Source: Palsa-147 sp036513895 (GTDB taxonomy: Bacteria; Acidobacteriota; Terriglobia; Acidiferrales; UBA7541). Taken from it: DNA of 64,000 bases. Both the position numbers and the translations under genes were made by a program. The stretch lies in contig DATBYF010000061.1 in assembly GCA_036513895.1 (NCBI GenBank), positions 48,230 to 112,229 on the forward strand, in the 5' to 3' direction. The stretch's first letter is position 1. The number at the start of each line of letters is the position of its first letter. A model generated the notes under the pieces. It was not told the origin of the DNA. It made no database searches and worked only from the letters and a program-made list of their open reading frames with translations. Shown here piece by piece: positions 17,561-26,212 of the stretch.

Positions 17561-18859
17561 GTGACGTCTCGCCCGATTTCGCTCGTGAGCAATGTGCCTC
17601 GGCGGCGTTGGGGTATCGCTTTCCTCCTGGGATTCGGTGTGCTCGTTAACTTTTTTGATCGTGTTAATCTTTCAGTTTCACAAGCAGCGCTGCATGAGAC
17701 GTTCGGCATATCCACCGTGACTTTTGGGTTTTTGCTGAGCGCCTATAGCTGGACCTACGCGGTTTTCCAACTTCCGTCTGGCCTCATTCTCGACCGCTTC
17801 GGAGTGAAGCTCGTCGGCCGGATCGGGGCACTCGTCTGGAGCGTGGCTTCATTCGCCGCGGCGATTTCGACGGGACTCGCAGGCTTCCTGGGAGCGCGGC
17901 TTCTACTGGGCATAGGCGAGGCGCCCACGTTTCCCGGAAATGCGAAAGCGGTCGGCTACTGGTTTCCCGCCGAAGAGCGCAGCTTGGCAACGGCGATCTT
18001 CGATTCTGCGGCAAAGCTTTCCTCAGCCATTGGCGTACCGCTCCTCGGAATTCTATTGTTGCGTTTCGGATGGCGATGGAGTTTCGCGGCGACAGGGTTT
18101 TTGAGTCTGGTTTATTTTATCCTCTTTTATGCGTTCTACCGAAATCCCAGCGAAGACAAATCGCTGTCCGCCGCGGAACGCAATTTTATTTCGCAACACG
18201 GAGCGCAGCCCGAGGACCCAGCCAAGTCTGCCGAAGGCGCACCGTTCGCATATCTTTTGCGCCAACGTAAGGTCTGGGGGCTTGTGTTGGGTTTCGCGTC
18301 GTACAACTATACTTTCTATCTCTTGCTGACTTGGATGCCTTCGTATCTTTCGTCAGCGCATCACGTAGATTTGTTGCACTCCGTGTTGTACACGAGCGTT
18401 CCTTGGCTCTTTGCGACATTCACCGACATTTTTGTGGGCGGCTGGCTTGTGGACAAACTGATCAAGCAAGGGCGCGACGCTTCGCTCGTCCGCCAGTCAA
18501 TTCTCATCGGCGGAACCACGCTTGGTCTGGGAATGTTGGGAGCAGCCTACGCGCAGAGCGCTATTACCGCGCTTGTTTGGATCAGTGTGGCCATCGGCGG
18601 ATTGTCCGCAGCCGCGCCTGTGGCTTGGTCTTTGCCGTCACTGATTGCTCCGCGGGAAAGTGTGGGAACTGTGGGGGGAATTATGAATTTCGGCAGTCAA
18701 CTTTCGGCGATTTCCGCGCCAATCGCGACGGGTTACATCGCGTCAATGACGCATTCGTTTTTCTGGGCGTTTGGGGTGGCGGCTGCATTTCTCGCGGCCG
18801 GTATTGCGGGTTACATGTTCCTACTCGGCCGAATCGAAGTGATTCCTGAGCCGTCATAA
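17561..18859 (+). CDS. MFS transporter, ACS (anion:cation symporter) family
   Basis: 432 aa, 12 predicted TMs. The family signature FFDRVNLSVSQAAL in TM1 and GLILDRFGVKLVGRIGAL after TM2, with LLGIGEAPTFPGNAKAVGYWFP in TM4, is typical of ACS permeases for hexuronates, glucarate/galactonate or related organic anions. Start is GTG at 17561; a short in-frame-stopped ATG ORF just upstream is not it. A gluconokinase gene lies 1.2 kb away on the other strand, giving a weak hint of sugar-acid use. The stop is eight bases from the convergent MBL gene's stop. Confidence 0.9.
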   Translation: MTSRPISLVSNVPRRRWGIAFLLGFGVLVNFFDRVNLSVSQAALHETFGISTVTFGFLLSAYSWTYAVFQLPSGLILDRFGVKLVGRIGALVWSVASFAAAISTGLAGFLGARLLLGIGEAPTFPGNAKAVGYWFPAEERSLATAIFDSAAKLSSAIGVPLLGILLLRFGWRWSFAATGFLSLVYFILFYAFYRNPSEDKSLSAAERNFISQHGAQPEDPAKSAEGAPFAYLLRQRKVWGLVLGFASYNYTFYLLLTWMPSYLSSAHHVDLLHSVLYTSVPWLFATFTDIFVGGWLVDKLIKQGRDASLVRQSILIGGTTLGLGMLGAAYAQSAITALVWISVAIGGLSAAAPVAWSLPSLIAPRESVGTVGGIMNFGSQLSAISAPIATGYIASMTHSFFWAFGVAAAFLAAGIAGYMFLLGRIEVIPEPS

Positions 18860-18867
18860 GTCGCGCG

Positions 18868-19965
18868 CTAATGCGCCGGGGGATAGTGTTTTACATCTTG
18901 TGTCCGCGAATTGTAGATCTCACAGTTGCCATCTTCCCAAACCGATAATTTCAGGTAATTTCCGGCGTCAGCTCCACGGAGATTCGCGATAAAGAATTCT
19001 TTAGAATTGTGTGCCTCGCCGCCTTCGTTCGAAAAGTGAAGCTGCCAGAGATCCTCGAGTTTAGGGGAATTTTTGATGATCTCCCATGACGATGGCGAGC
19101 CGCCCTTGTCCGCGCCGTTGTCCATAATCGCAACGCGCGGCGAAATAGCGGCGACAAGCGCAGGGCTGTTGCTCTGCAACCAGCCATGATGCGAAACCAC
19201 AAAAATATCGATTGGCCCTAGATTGTTGACCGGGCAAACGAGTTCCAATTCCTTATCCCACGTAAGATCACCCAGATCGAGAATTCGAATCGTGCCGAAC
19301 GTAATGATGGTACCCAATGATCGGGCGTTCTCCGTTTGATCCGCTGTGCGTTTTTCGGTCGTCGCGCAGGCTGGATTTTGCGCCCCGGGGCCCGGCAACA
19401 GTTTCTCGATTAGCGCGCCGTCCGCACTCACCACCTCCACGCGAATTCCTTTCACGGGGAGCAAATCCCCTGGCTTCGCGATAATCCTCTTAATACTTTT
19501 TTCTGAAACGGCCTTCTGATATCCCTCCCAAGCTTGCTCCGTCTCTGCATTGCCGGGCTCGCGGTTGGGACCATGATCGATGAACGTTCTGACGGGAATT
19601 TTGGCCAGCAACTGCGGCACGCCGCCGGTATGATCCGTGTGATAGTGAGTGAGCAGCACGAAATCAATCTTTGATAAACCGGCCTTTTTTGCTGCAGCGA
19701 CGATGCGGTCCGCGTCACGTCCGGCATTGCCGGGCCAACCGGTATCGATGAGCAGCGATCGTCCTTCCGGCGTAACAAAGAGCGTCGACTGGCCCCCTTC
19801 GACATCGACAAAATAAATCTCCAGCGGCTTGCTCGATGGCTCTGCCTGGGATTTTTCTGTAAAAGCAAGCAACGCAGCGCCGAAAACAATTGCTAGTGCT
19901 GCAAAATTGAGAAGTGCCCGCATGTGGCAACGAACAGAGTATGGCTCAGAAAAGATTTGCGACAT
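18868..19965 (-). CDS. Secreted metallo-beta-lactamase-fold hydrolase (ComEC C-domain-like)
   Basis: 365 aa with an N-terminal signal/anchor (LLNFAALAIVFGAALLAFTEKSQA). The MBL metal motif LLTHYHTDHTGG (HxHxDH) is intact; further ligands are in GDLTWD and VVSHHGWLQ. The arrangement (IYFVDVEGGQSTLFVTPEGRSLLIDTG) is that of the ComEC/Rec2-type MBL family, phosphodiesterase or nuclease-like. The ATG at 19965 is preceded by AGGAG eight bases upstream; an internal Met at 19923 would start the signal peptide more cleanly and is an alternative. Confidence 0.85.
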   Translation of the reverse strand: MSQIFSEPYSVRCHMRALLNFAALAIVFGAALLAFTEKSQAEPSSKPLEIYFVDVEGGQSTLFVTPEGRSLLIDTGWPGNAGRDADRIVAAAKKAGLSKIDFVLLTHYHTDHTGGVPQLLAKIPVRTFIDHGPNREPGNAETEQAWEGYQKAVSEKSIKRIIAKPGDLLPVKGIRVEVVSADGALIEKLLPGPGAQNPACATTEKRTADQTENARSLGTIITFGTIRILDLGDLTWDKELELVCPVNNLGPIDIFVVSHHGWLQSNSPALVAAISPRVAIMDNGADKGGSPSSWEIIKNSPKLEDLWQLHFSNEGGEAHNSKEFFIANLRGADAGNYLKLSVWEDGNCEIYNSRTQDVKHYPPAH

Positions 19966-20076
19966 CTGGCGTGCTCCTATTTCAAAATCAAGTCGACGGC
20001 GCGGCCCAAAACGACCATTACTGGATTGTACGCCCGCGCCGACCGTATCGAGCTCGCATCAACGAGATAAGATCCG

Positions 20077-20559
20077 CTACAAACTCAGGCGCGTGCGGAT
20101 GTCGTCAACAATTTCTTCGGGAGTGTGAGAAATGTCTTCGACAATCGCCCCGGAAGGTTCCTCGAGCGCGGCGAGCTGGCTTGGCACCAAATCCTCGCCC
20201 GCGAAATGATGCTGGCGCGTGGCCAAATTGCGATGAAGTTGGGCAACTGATCCGCGGAGATAAACAATTTTAAGATTTAGGTTCGCGCCGAGCGCATCGC
20301 GATACTCCTGCTTCAGAGCGGAACAGGCGAGAACAATATTTTCCCGGTCGCCATTCCGGCGCAACAATTCATCGTGAACGGCATCAAGCCAAGGTATGCG
20401 ATCCGCATCGCTTAGCGGAATGCCTCGATGCATCTTTTCCCGGTTCTCACTCGAGTGAAAATCGTCTGCGTCCAGAAAAATCCAACCCAAGCGCCGCGCC
20501 AGCAGTTTCCCGACGGTGGTCTTTCCGGAGCCGGTCACGCCCATGATAAGAACGATCAT
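20077..20559 (-). CDS. gntK: Gluconokinase
   Basis: 160 aa P-loop kinase of the GntK/shikimate-kinase-like family. It phosphorylates D-gluconate to 6-phosphogluconate (EC 2.7.1.12). Motifs: Walker A MGVTGSGKTT, substrate-binding DADDFHSSENREKM with GIPLSDADRIPWL, and the lid RHHF-type segment (ATRQHHFAGEDLVPSQLAALE). Length is normal. Other Entner-Doudoroff genes are not in this window. Downstream lies the MBL gene on the same strand; the HTH gene is upstream by about 70 bases. Confidence 0.94.
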   Translation of the reverse strand: MIVLIMGVTGSGKTTVGKLLARRLGWIFLDADDFHSSENREKMHRGIPLSDADRIPWLDAVHDELLRRNGDRENIVLACSALKQEYRDALGANLNLKIVYLRGSVAQLHRNLATRQHHFAGEDLVPSQLAALEEPSGAIVEDISHTPEEIVDDIRTRLSL

Positions 20560-20631
20560 GAGAAAGGATTATGGCACTGACCCGGCGCTGCGAGATGGGA
20601 ACGCCAAGGCAGCCGAGAATCTCGCGATAAG

Positions 20632-20949
20632 TCAGTTGCCGCGATTGCGTTTTCGTGCGGGATCTGTCCAAGGACTCAGCACAGTGTAACGAGGCTTTGC
20701 CGTCACGTTTTCTTTGCTCACCGCAAGCAATTTCCGTCGAACCAGCCAGCCCACCGCAGCTTGCACCGAGCTCTTCGAGACCCCGATACACTCCGCAAGC
20801 TCCTGATAGCTCACCTGAACCGCCGAATTCCGACAGGTCTGCTGCTCCGCAGCAAGCCACAAGTACACAAGGAAGCTGACCGGTCTGCGGTCGTGGCCGA
20901 CCAGGTCACGCATAAGTACGGCGGTGACATAAGGATCCACGGAGATCAT
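20632..20949 (-). CDS. Small helix-turn-helix protein
   Basis: 105 aa. A winged-helix-like core, VSYQELAECIGVSKSSVQAAVGWLVRRKLLAVSKE, has the classic helix-turn-helix of replication-initiator/MarR/GntR-type domains, followed by a basic tail (TDPARKRNRGN). The Met at 20949 (ISVDPYVTAVLMRDLVGHDRRP) is taken as start because family-like structure begins there; the frame extends to 20997 without an SD. It is probably a DNA-binding regulator, target unknown. It may be cotranscribed with gntK. Confidence 0.7.
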   Translation of the reverse strand: MISVDPYVTAVLMRDLVGHDRRPVSFLVYLWLAAEQQTCRNSAVQVSYQELAECIGVSKSSVQAAVGWLVRRKLLAVSKENVTAKPRYTVLSPWTDPARKRNRGN

Positions 20950-21043
20950 AACTATACCGATGGTTAATATAGCATCGCTTGACTGATTGCAATTCAAAAA
21001 GATGTGACGCTATCCTCGGACCGAAAGTTAGGAGGCCAACACA

Positions 21044-21409
21044 ATGATTCGTGGACTGAAGTTTGCAGGCATCCCGGTTCGCAACCAGGATGCGTCGTTG
21101 AAGTTCTACACCGAGAAACTCGGATTCAAACTGGTCACCGACCAGTTTTTTACAGAGGATCAGAGATGGATTGAACTTTTGATTCCGGGCGCGGAAACGG
21201 GACTCGCGCTTTTCACGCCCAAGGGTCACGAAAATCGGATCGGCGATTTTCAGTCGCTGGCGTTTTGGTGTGACGATGTGTTCGCAACCGCGAAGATCAT
21301 GAAGTCGAAAGGCGTGGAATTCGAAGTAGAGCCGAAGAAAGAGGAGTGGGGAACGACATCTGTTTTCAAAGATATCGATGGCAACAGGTTCGCGCTATCC
21401 AGTAGGTAA
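21044..21409 (+). CDS. VOC-fold (glyoxalase/bleomycin-resistance) protein
   Basis: 121 aa with the paired beta-alpha-beta-beta-beta modules of the vicinal oxygen chelate superfamily: GLKFAGIPVRNQDASLKFYTEKLGFKL at the N-terminus and SVFKDIDGNRFAL at the C-terminus, where the metal-ligand Glu of many members is replaced. The start is supported by TTAGGAGG nine bases upstream. Single-domain length suggests a dimer. Activity (glyoxalase, dioxygenase or drug binding) cannot be assigned. Confidence 0.88.
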   Translation: MIRGLKFAGIPVRNQDASLKFYTEKLGFKLVTDQFFTEDQRWIELLIPGAETGLALFTPKGHENRIGDFQSLAFWCDDVFATAKIMKSKGVEFEVEPKKEEWGTTSVFKDIDGNRFALSSR

Positions 21410-21539
21410 GTTAGGGCGTCTCGGTCAAAAGTTCATGCAGTCGCGACAATTGACGCGCCGTTTTCCTCGGGGCACGAATTATTCGCGGCTGCAGCGGCAT
21501 CCGCCTCAAGGCTTAAAAAGAAACGCCCCCGTTCAGCGC

Positions 21540-22094
21540 TTAGACTAGGAATTTCTTTAGCCGCTCCCAATAATGTTCGTGCCAACCCGAGCTGAGGCTG
21601 TCGAACTTCCCTTCCGGGAAACCGGTATGATCCAGCACGACTAAGGTTTCGGACCCCTGTGGCTTTAAGTCAAATCTTACGATGGAGTAGACGCCCGCAT
21701 CCCAACTTGATGGACGCCAAGCCTGCACGATTCGCTGATTGGCAACGAGTTCAACGTTTCTCCCAACAATCATTCCACCGAACATTGAGAAAGCCCCGCC
21801 CGCGTTAGGATCAATCTCAGCAGGCATACCGCTGAACGTGGTGAATTGCTTTGAATCCAAAAGCGCTTCGTAAACACGCTGAGGACTCGCTTTGAGATTG
21901 GTTTCCTGGTGAAGGGAAGTGCGCGACTTGTTTGCCTCAGTGCTCGGCGCTTCCTTCATGGTTTGTTGCGGCTTTCCCCAAACACCGGCGCTGGCAGCCA
22001 AGCTGCCAAGAGCGATAGCGGCGCCGGCAATCATTTGCCGCCGCGTCGTTGCGTTGGAGTTTCCCAGCGTGGCCCGATTATTTTCGTCGTTCAT
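21540..22094 (-). CDS. SRPBCC-fold (AHSA1-like) protein with Tat signal
   Basis: 184 aa. The N-terminus carries a twin-arginine signal (TTRRQMIAGAAIALGSLAASAG); the rest is a START/Bet v1-like ligand-binding fold of the activator-of-Hsp90 type: TNLKASPQRVYEALLDSKQF..., GGAFSMFGG, IVQAWRPSSWDAGVYSIVRFDL and the closing helix SGWHEHYWERLKKFL. Export of an AHSA1-like domain is unusual. ATG at 22094 is chosen because AAAGGACG precedes it. It is divergent from the TetR gene and may share its operator. Confidence 0.8.
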   Translation of the reverse strand: MNDENNRATLGNSNATTRRQMIAGAAIALGSLAASAGVWGKPQQTMKEAPSTEANKSRTSLHQETNLKASPQRVYEALLDSKQFTTFSGMPAEIDPNAGGAFSMFGGMIVGRNVELVANQRIVQAWRPSSWDAGVYSIVRFDLKPQGSETLVVLDHTGFPEGKFDSLSSGWHEHYWERLKKFLV

Positions 22095-22150
22095 CGTTCG
22101 TCCTTTCAGATTCTCAGGTTGGCCCGTGCCGGCATAAGAGCACGCAGCCA

Positions 22151-22172
22151 AAATATGTTCAACATAATATTT
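22151..22172. promoter_or_regulatory. Likely TetR operator between divergent genes
   Basis: Near-palindrome AAATATGTT-C-AACATAATATTT, with perfect ATGTT/AACAT arms around one central base (22155-22165), lying between the SRPBCC gene start (22094) and the TetR gene start (22235). Position and symmetry fit an autoregulatory TetR site. Confidence 0.55.
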
Positions 22173-22234
22173 TGATAGAACTGAAAATACGATTCGATAC
22201 ATACTTCGCCCGTGTCAAAGATTGAGGAGGCCGT

Positions 22235-22885
22235 ATGCCCTACCCTGCTGGTCATCGCACCGAGATAAAAGGAAAAATTGTCCAAAGCGCGCGCCGCCTT
22301 TTCAATTGTCGTGGCTTTGACAATGTTTCCATCACGCAGATCATGGCCGGAGCGGGGCTCACCCACGGCGGTTTCTACAACTACTTCAAAAGTAAAAGCG
22401 ACCTGTACGCCGAGGTGTTGGGCTGCTTTTTCACGGACCCGAACTGGAAAAGCCGCTGGGACGGCGTAGACGTAGATCTATCGTCCGCCGAAGTTGGCCC
22501 GCAAGTCGTGCGCGCCTATCTTTCTCGGCAGCATTTTGAAGACGTCGAAAACTCCTGCCCGATGGTCGCGTTGCCGTCCGACGTATCGCGTAGCGGCGCG
22601 AGCGCAAAGCGGGCCTTTGAGACCGTGTTCCAGGCGATGGTTAGCGTACTCGAGCGAAGTTCGTCTGAGAATGGCCGGCCTCGCCGAATCACGGCTCAAG
22701 CCACCGCCGCTTTATGCGTGGGAGGCATGGTTGTAGCTCGTGCGATGGTCAACCGCGCAATCGCGGATGAATTGCGCGACGCTTGCATGGACGTCGCGCT
22801 GAAACTTGGCGGCTGGGATAAACAGGGCAGATCGAAAAACAGGAAATCTAATCGGCTTGTTGTGGCTGGTCTACCGAGTGACTAG
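22235..22885 (+). CDS. TetR/AcrR-family transcriptional regulator
   Basis: 216 aa. N-terminal HTH: KGKIVQSARRLFNCRGFDNVSITQIMAGAGLTHGGFYNYFKSKSDLYAEVL, the standard TetR pattern with GGFYNYFKSK as recognition helix and following turn. The C-terminal domain is helical and ligand-binding, of the YcdC/NemR-like type (conserved SCPMVALPSDVSR motif). ATG at 22235 has GAGGAGG upstream. The inferred target is the divergent SRPBCC gene and itself. Confidence 0.92.
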   Translation: MPYPAGHRTEIKGKIVQSARRLFNCRGFDNVSITQIMAGAGLTHGGFYNYFKSKSDLYAEVLGCFFTDPNWKSRWDGVDVDLSSAEVGPQVVRAYLSRQHFEDVENSCPMVALPSDVSRSGASAKRAFETVFQAMVSVLERSSSENGRPRRITAQATAALCVGGMVVARAMVNRAIADELRDACMDVALKLGGWDKQGRSKNRKSNRLVVAGLPSD

Positions 22886-22924
22886 TCTACCGTGTAAAAG
22901 GACAGTCGGACTCTGACGATGCAG

Positions 22925-23098
22925 TTATTCCGATGGATCTTTCTGTCGCGTGGCTTTTACGCCGGACAAAATTCCGATTCCTAGAAGCACGACCGCGCCC
23001 ACTGCAATCCAGTGCGTAGGCACGTGCATCAAGTACGCGGCATAAATCAGCCCGCCAATCACGATCGCGAATCCAATCGAATAAAGGGCGAATGACAT
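22925..23098 (-). CDS. 57-aa membrane protein
   Basis: Two TMs (about residues 2-22, SFALYSIGFAIVIGGLIYAAYL, and 29-45, AVGAVVLLGIGILSGV) joined by a short loop, then a basic-acidic tail (KATRQKDPSE). The ATG at 23098 follows AGAAGGAGATGCT, a strong SD. Such two-TM peptides are common near CsbD and DUF3309-like genes in acidobacterial and proteobacterial stress clusters. Function unknown. Confidence 0.7.
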   Translation of the reverse strand: MSFALYSIGFAIVIGGLIYAAYLMHVPTHWIAVGAVVLLGIGILSGVKATRQKDPSE

Positions 23099-23193
23099 AG
23101 CATCTCCTTCTCGAATCAGCCGCAGCAATTCTCGACTGGGGGCTCAGCCTACCCGCTCGCGGAAATGCAATCCGGATACCGAGCGGCGGATGC

Positions 23194-23346
23194 CTAGGAA
23201 GTCTTGCCCTTGCACACAGCGTGCCCGCACGTGCAATCAATGTCCGGCATCTTTTCCATGGCTTCACACTCGACGCTGCAGTACTTGCCCGACGTTGTAA
23301 CACAGGAACACACTGGGTGCGCGCACTTTTCAGCTTTAGAGGTCAT
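23194..23346 (-). CDS. Metallothionein-like Cys-rich protein
   Basis: 50 aa with eight Cys and two His: KCAHPVCSCV, YCSVECEAM and DCTCGHAVCKGK. The spacing (C-x4-C-x-C, C-x3-C, C-x-C-x4-C) is that of bacterial SmtA/BmtA metallothioneins, which bind Zn, Cd or Cu in the cytoplasm. Its ATG lies inside the last codons of the CsbD gene (11-base overlap) with CAGGAG upstream, so translation is coupled. It is short enough to be missed by gene callers. Confidence 0.88.
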   Translation of the reverse strand: MTSKAEKCAHPVCSCVTTSGKYCSVECEAMEKMPDIDCTCGHAVCKGKTS

Positions 23347-23569
23347 TTTCTTCTCCTGGGTTCAGGTTATCGCGCAAAGCGTTCGGCTCACGGCTTTTCG
23401 ATAACTTTTCCACTTGGCCGATTTTCTTCTGAATTTTCCCGGCAATCTTCTCAGCGGTGCCAGCGGTTTCCAGGTCGGGGTCATTCGTCGCTCGACCGAC
23501 CGCTTCTTTCACTTTGCCTTTCACTTCGTGAAACGTGCCTTTTACTTGGTCTTTATCGCCTTGCGTCAT
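23336..23569 (-). CDS. CsbD-family stress protein
   Basis: 77 aa hydrophilic, helical protein: GDKDQVKGTFHEVKGKVKEAVGRATNDPDLETAGTAEKIAGKIQKKIGQVEK is the CsbD signature with two K-G repeats. CsbD proteins accumulate under general stress; the biochemical role is unknown. ATG at 23569 has GGGAGAAAATCT before it; the longer frame to 23626 lacks an SD. It is followed, overlapping, by the metallothionein-like gene. Confidence 0.92.
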   Translation of the reverse strand: MTQGDKDQVKGTFHEVKGKVKEAVGRATNDPDLETAGTAEKIAGKIQKKIGQVEKLSKSREPNALRDNLNPGEENDL

Positions 23570-23664
23570 AGATTTTCTCCCTCGATGTATGTCGTTTTGC
23601 GAGTTTCGGCAAACAGCCTCAATCATCTACTTTCTGGCGAATGCCTCACTTCCGTTTAGGTGAT

Positions 23665-23832
23665 TTAATGGGGCAGATGCACGGCGCCCACAAGGAATAA
23701 GACTAAAAAGATCAGCAGGACCGTACCGACGACTCCGACGCCGCCGCCTGTCCCCCATCTGTTGTATCCGTAATAGCCGCCGCCCCCGCCGAACACCAGA
23801 ACGAGCACAATAATAAGTAGTAACATTCCCAT
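23665..23832 (-). CDS. 55-aa DUF3309-like membrane peptide
   Basis: Two hydrophobic segments (residues 3-14, MLLLIIVLVLVF, and 34-50, VVGTVLLIFLVLFLVGA) separated by a Gly/Tyr/Trp-rich linker (GGGGGYYGYNRWGTGGG). This is the layout of DUF3309 peptides. Start ATG at 23832 has GGAG ten bases upstream. It heads the row of small minus-strand genes (this gene, csbD, metallothionein, 57-aa membrane protein) that looks like a stress operon. Confidence 0.75.
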   Translation of the reverse strand: MGMLLLIIVLVLVFGGGGGYYGYNRWGTGGGVGVVGTVLLIFLVLFLVGAVHLPH

Positions 23833-24143
23833 CGAAAGTCTCCATTTAGCTTGTCAACCGGAACTTTTGTGTCAGTCCAAGAGACCCGGCACGCTCTATC
23901 TATTCACTGAGCAGATTTGTATTCGCGACAAGCTGATAAGACGCACGATAGCATCCATGGAAGAGCGAAACTGTCACTAAGGGGACACATCAGAAATGCC
24001 TGCAGACCGCTGTTTCACGCGAGATCTATGTGCGGAAAAATAGAAAGTAGCCGCGCATCTCTATTAACGAGAAATAACGAGAGCAAGGAGATGTACGATG
24101 CAAGAAAATGCAGCAGACTTAATTCTTGGCAACGAGAATTAGT
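23833..24143. other. Intergenic region, ~310 bases
   Basis: No real gene found. An AAGGAG followed by ATG at 24098 opens only a 14-codon frame on the plus strand. A 7-bp AT-rich dyad TAATTCT/AGAATTA (24120-24141), just past the stop of the next minus-strand gene, could be a weak terminator for it. Confidence 0.4.
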
Positions 24144-24836
24144 TTAGTGACACGATCCATCATCCTGAAACTGGCCACTGGCGGCCATCGCTCCCAATGA
24201 GTGCGCGCAGTTCAAAATTCGCTGATCCAACGGATCGTTGCTTAGCGCATCGGGAGCTATGTAAACCATGGATTTGCTCAATCCGAGAATTTTGTCGCTC
24301 AACGCCTGCATATTGTCGAACTCGCTCGTCAACAATCTGAAAGCGTCTCGATCGGAATCGGTTGACGCCGCGACGGACGTTAGCGTCAGATTCTTGGAAG
24401 CTTGAGTGCGATAGCCGGACAACCACTCGTCCGTCACCGGGTACCCGCGCTGAACCGCATTGGTAAGGACACTTCGCCATTCACGGATCGCTGCCATTTC
24501 TTCGATGCCCGCCCTCAAGAACTCTTTGCTGAATCCCTGGTTCGCGGCTGCGCTTGCCGCCGGAGCCGCCGCCGTGCTTGAGGCGGGCGCAGGCAACGTC
24601 AATATGACCTGATTGCCCTTGAAGCCGAGCGTGCCATTCCCTGCGCGTGCCAAATCTTCGAGCTCGACATAGGACCGGCCATTCATCTTCACGATCGGCA
24701 CGCCCCCGAGCCGTCCGTTCACAATGAGCGTGAGATTTTGCTGCGCGACTTGCGGCTCGGCAAATCCAGGTGAAACTACCAATAATGCCACCAGCCCTGC
24801 CAACATCAACCATGCGCTGAACGGCATCTTTCGCAT
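24144..24836 (-). CDS. Secreted protein with copper-amine-oxidase-N-like beta domain
   Basis: 230 aa. The signal peptide covers about residues 1-27 (SAWLMLAGLVALLVVSPGFA). Residues 30-85 (LTLIVNGRLGGVPIVKMNGRSYVELEDLARAGNGTLGFKGNQVILTL) resemble the Cu_amine_oxidN1/stalk domain found in secreted binding proteins. A helical C-terminal half follows an Ala-rich linker; it has two Cys (ILNCAHSL and GSCH) that may form a disulfide. Start at 24836 has AGGAG upstream; an ATG nearer 24851 overlaps that site. Function unknown. Confidence 0.65.
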   Translation of the reverse strand: MRKMPFSAWLMLAGLVALLVVSPGFAEPQVAQQNLTLIVNGRLGGVPIVKMNGRSYVELEDLARAGNGTLGFKGNQVILTLPAPASSTAAAPAASAAANQGFSKEFLRAGIEEMAAIREWRSVLTNAVQRGYPVTDEWLSGYRTQASKNLTLTSVAASTDSDRDAFRLLTSEFDNMQALSDKILGLSKSMVYIAPDALSNDPLDQRILNCAHSLGAMAASGQFQDDGSCH

Positions 24837-24922
24837 AAGTCTCCTAGTCAACGGCGTTGTAATGATTGCAAATTACATGCTCTGCCGTCGTGATGCGTGA
24901 ACATCGAAAGGGGTCGCCGTGC

Positions 24923-26032
24923 TCATTCAAAATGAATCAAGACAATCTCCGGATACGTGCCCACTCGCAAGGGTGGTCCCCACGTTCCGACTCCGCTCGA
25001 AGTGTACACGGCAAGCCCGCCAAAACGGTGCAGACCGTAGGTGAATTCGCCAAAAATGCGCGACGTAAACCACGTGAACGGAAATAACTGCCCTCTGTGA
25101 GTGTGTCCTGAAAGCTGCAACGAGATGCCCTCGCTCTCGGCGATTTGCAGCGAATGCGGCACATGCGTCAACAATATGCTCGCCCGGCTGCGGTCCACAT
25201 TTACATTTTGAAGCGTCGCGCGAAAATGACGCGGATCGGTCGAATCATGGTAGTGCACACCAACCACCTGCAGGCCGTCCACGATCACTTTCTCGCTTTT
25301 CAGGACTCGAATGCCGGAAGCGCTGACGGCACTCAAATATTTCGCCGGGTCGGAGAACTCCTCATGATTCCCGGTGACATAGACTGTCCCAAACCGCGGA
25401 GAAAGATTTTTCCACGGTGCTGCCAGCATATTTAGGTCTGCCTTGGTGCCGTCAAAGAGATCGCCGGAAATGAAGACGATGTCCGCACCCGATTTGCGAA
25501 GCTTGGAAACCACTCGCGAGATGAATCCGACGCCTCTGACGTGCCCGAGATGCGAATCCGTTACAAGCGCCGCCACGCGTCCTCGCCAGGACCCCGGCAA
25601 CCCCGGTAATTGCACCGAAATTCGCTTCACGCGAATTGCAGCGGCGTTGGCGATTCCGTAGACGCTGACCAAAAGACCAAGCGCGAAAAACGTCGCCGCC
25701 ATGACGGGCCGGGTTACAGGAAGGTGCGAAAGCTGAACCACGCCATAGGCAATCCAACAGCAGCATGCTGCCACAAAGAAGAAATTCAATATCCCGAGCC
25801 AGACACTCGCGACCTTGTAAAAGACTCGCACAACAGGGTTGTATGAGCGGAAAGCGAGAAAAGATGCACACACAAAGCTAACCGATAACAGCGCCACACT
25901 GGCAGGTGCGATCGTGGACCACGAGCCATGGAACGCGCCCCAAAAGTGAATCCATGTCTCGTAGACGAACCAGTGCCCGAGAAAAAGAATTGACTGAATT
26001 ATAGCGACAAAAATCGCTATTCGATTTCGCAA
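24923..26032 (-). CDS. Membrane-bound metallophosphoesterase (YaeI-like)
   Basis: 369 aa. Four N-terminal TMs (residues 5-20, 40-60, 75-100, 108-128), then a calcineurin-like phosphoesterase domain with DSHLGHVRG (metal-binding D/H), ISGDLFDG, VTGNHEEF, LLTHVPH and LSGHTHRGQLFP. This matches the YaeI/LpxH-related group acting on lipid-linked or nucleotide substrates. The start is TTG at 26032, as no ATG is available and a stop lies further upstream; an SD-like GGAG is too close, so the start is uncertain. Confidence 0.88.
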   Translation of the reverse strand: MRNRIAIFVAIIQSILFLGHWFVYETWIHFWGAFHGSWSTIAPASVALLSVSFVCASFLAFRSYNPVVRVFYKVASVWLGILNFFFVAACCCWIAYGVVQLSHLPVTRPVMAATFFALGLLVSVYGIANAAAIRVKRISVQLPGLPGSWRGRVAALVTDSHLGHVRGVGFISRVVSKLRKSGADIVFISGDLFDGTKADLNMLAAPWKNLSPRFGTVYVTGNHEEFSDPAKYLSAVSASGIRVLKSEKVIVDGLQVVGVHYHDSTDPRHFRATLQNVNVDRSRASILLTHVPHSLQIAESEGISLQLSGHTHRGQLFPFTWFTSRIFGEFTYGLHRFGGLAVYTSSGVGTWGPPLRVGTYPEIVLIHFE

Positions 26033-26212
26033 ACTCCGAGACCCCTGTATTAACGGCTTCTAACCGCATGCCGGACACAACGCGCGTTGAATATGGTAAT
26101 CGCTGTTAGGACACACGCGCAGGACAATGGCGCGCCTCTGTTTCAGCTGCCCTGCCATACTTCTTAAGCACCATTCCTTATTATCCACGACGAACTAGGC
26201 GGACCAACCAAC

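Noticed and set aside
22887..23303. 138-codon minus-strand frame over the small membrane and metallothionein genes
   Set aside because: It runs out of frame across three better-supported small genes.
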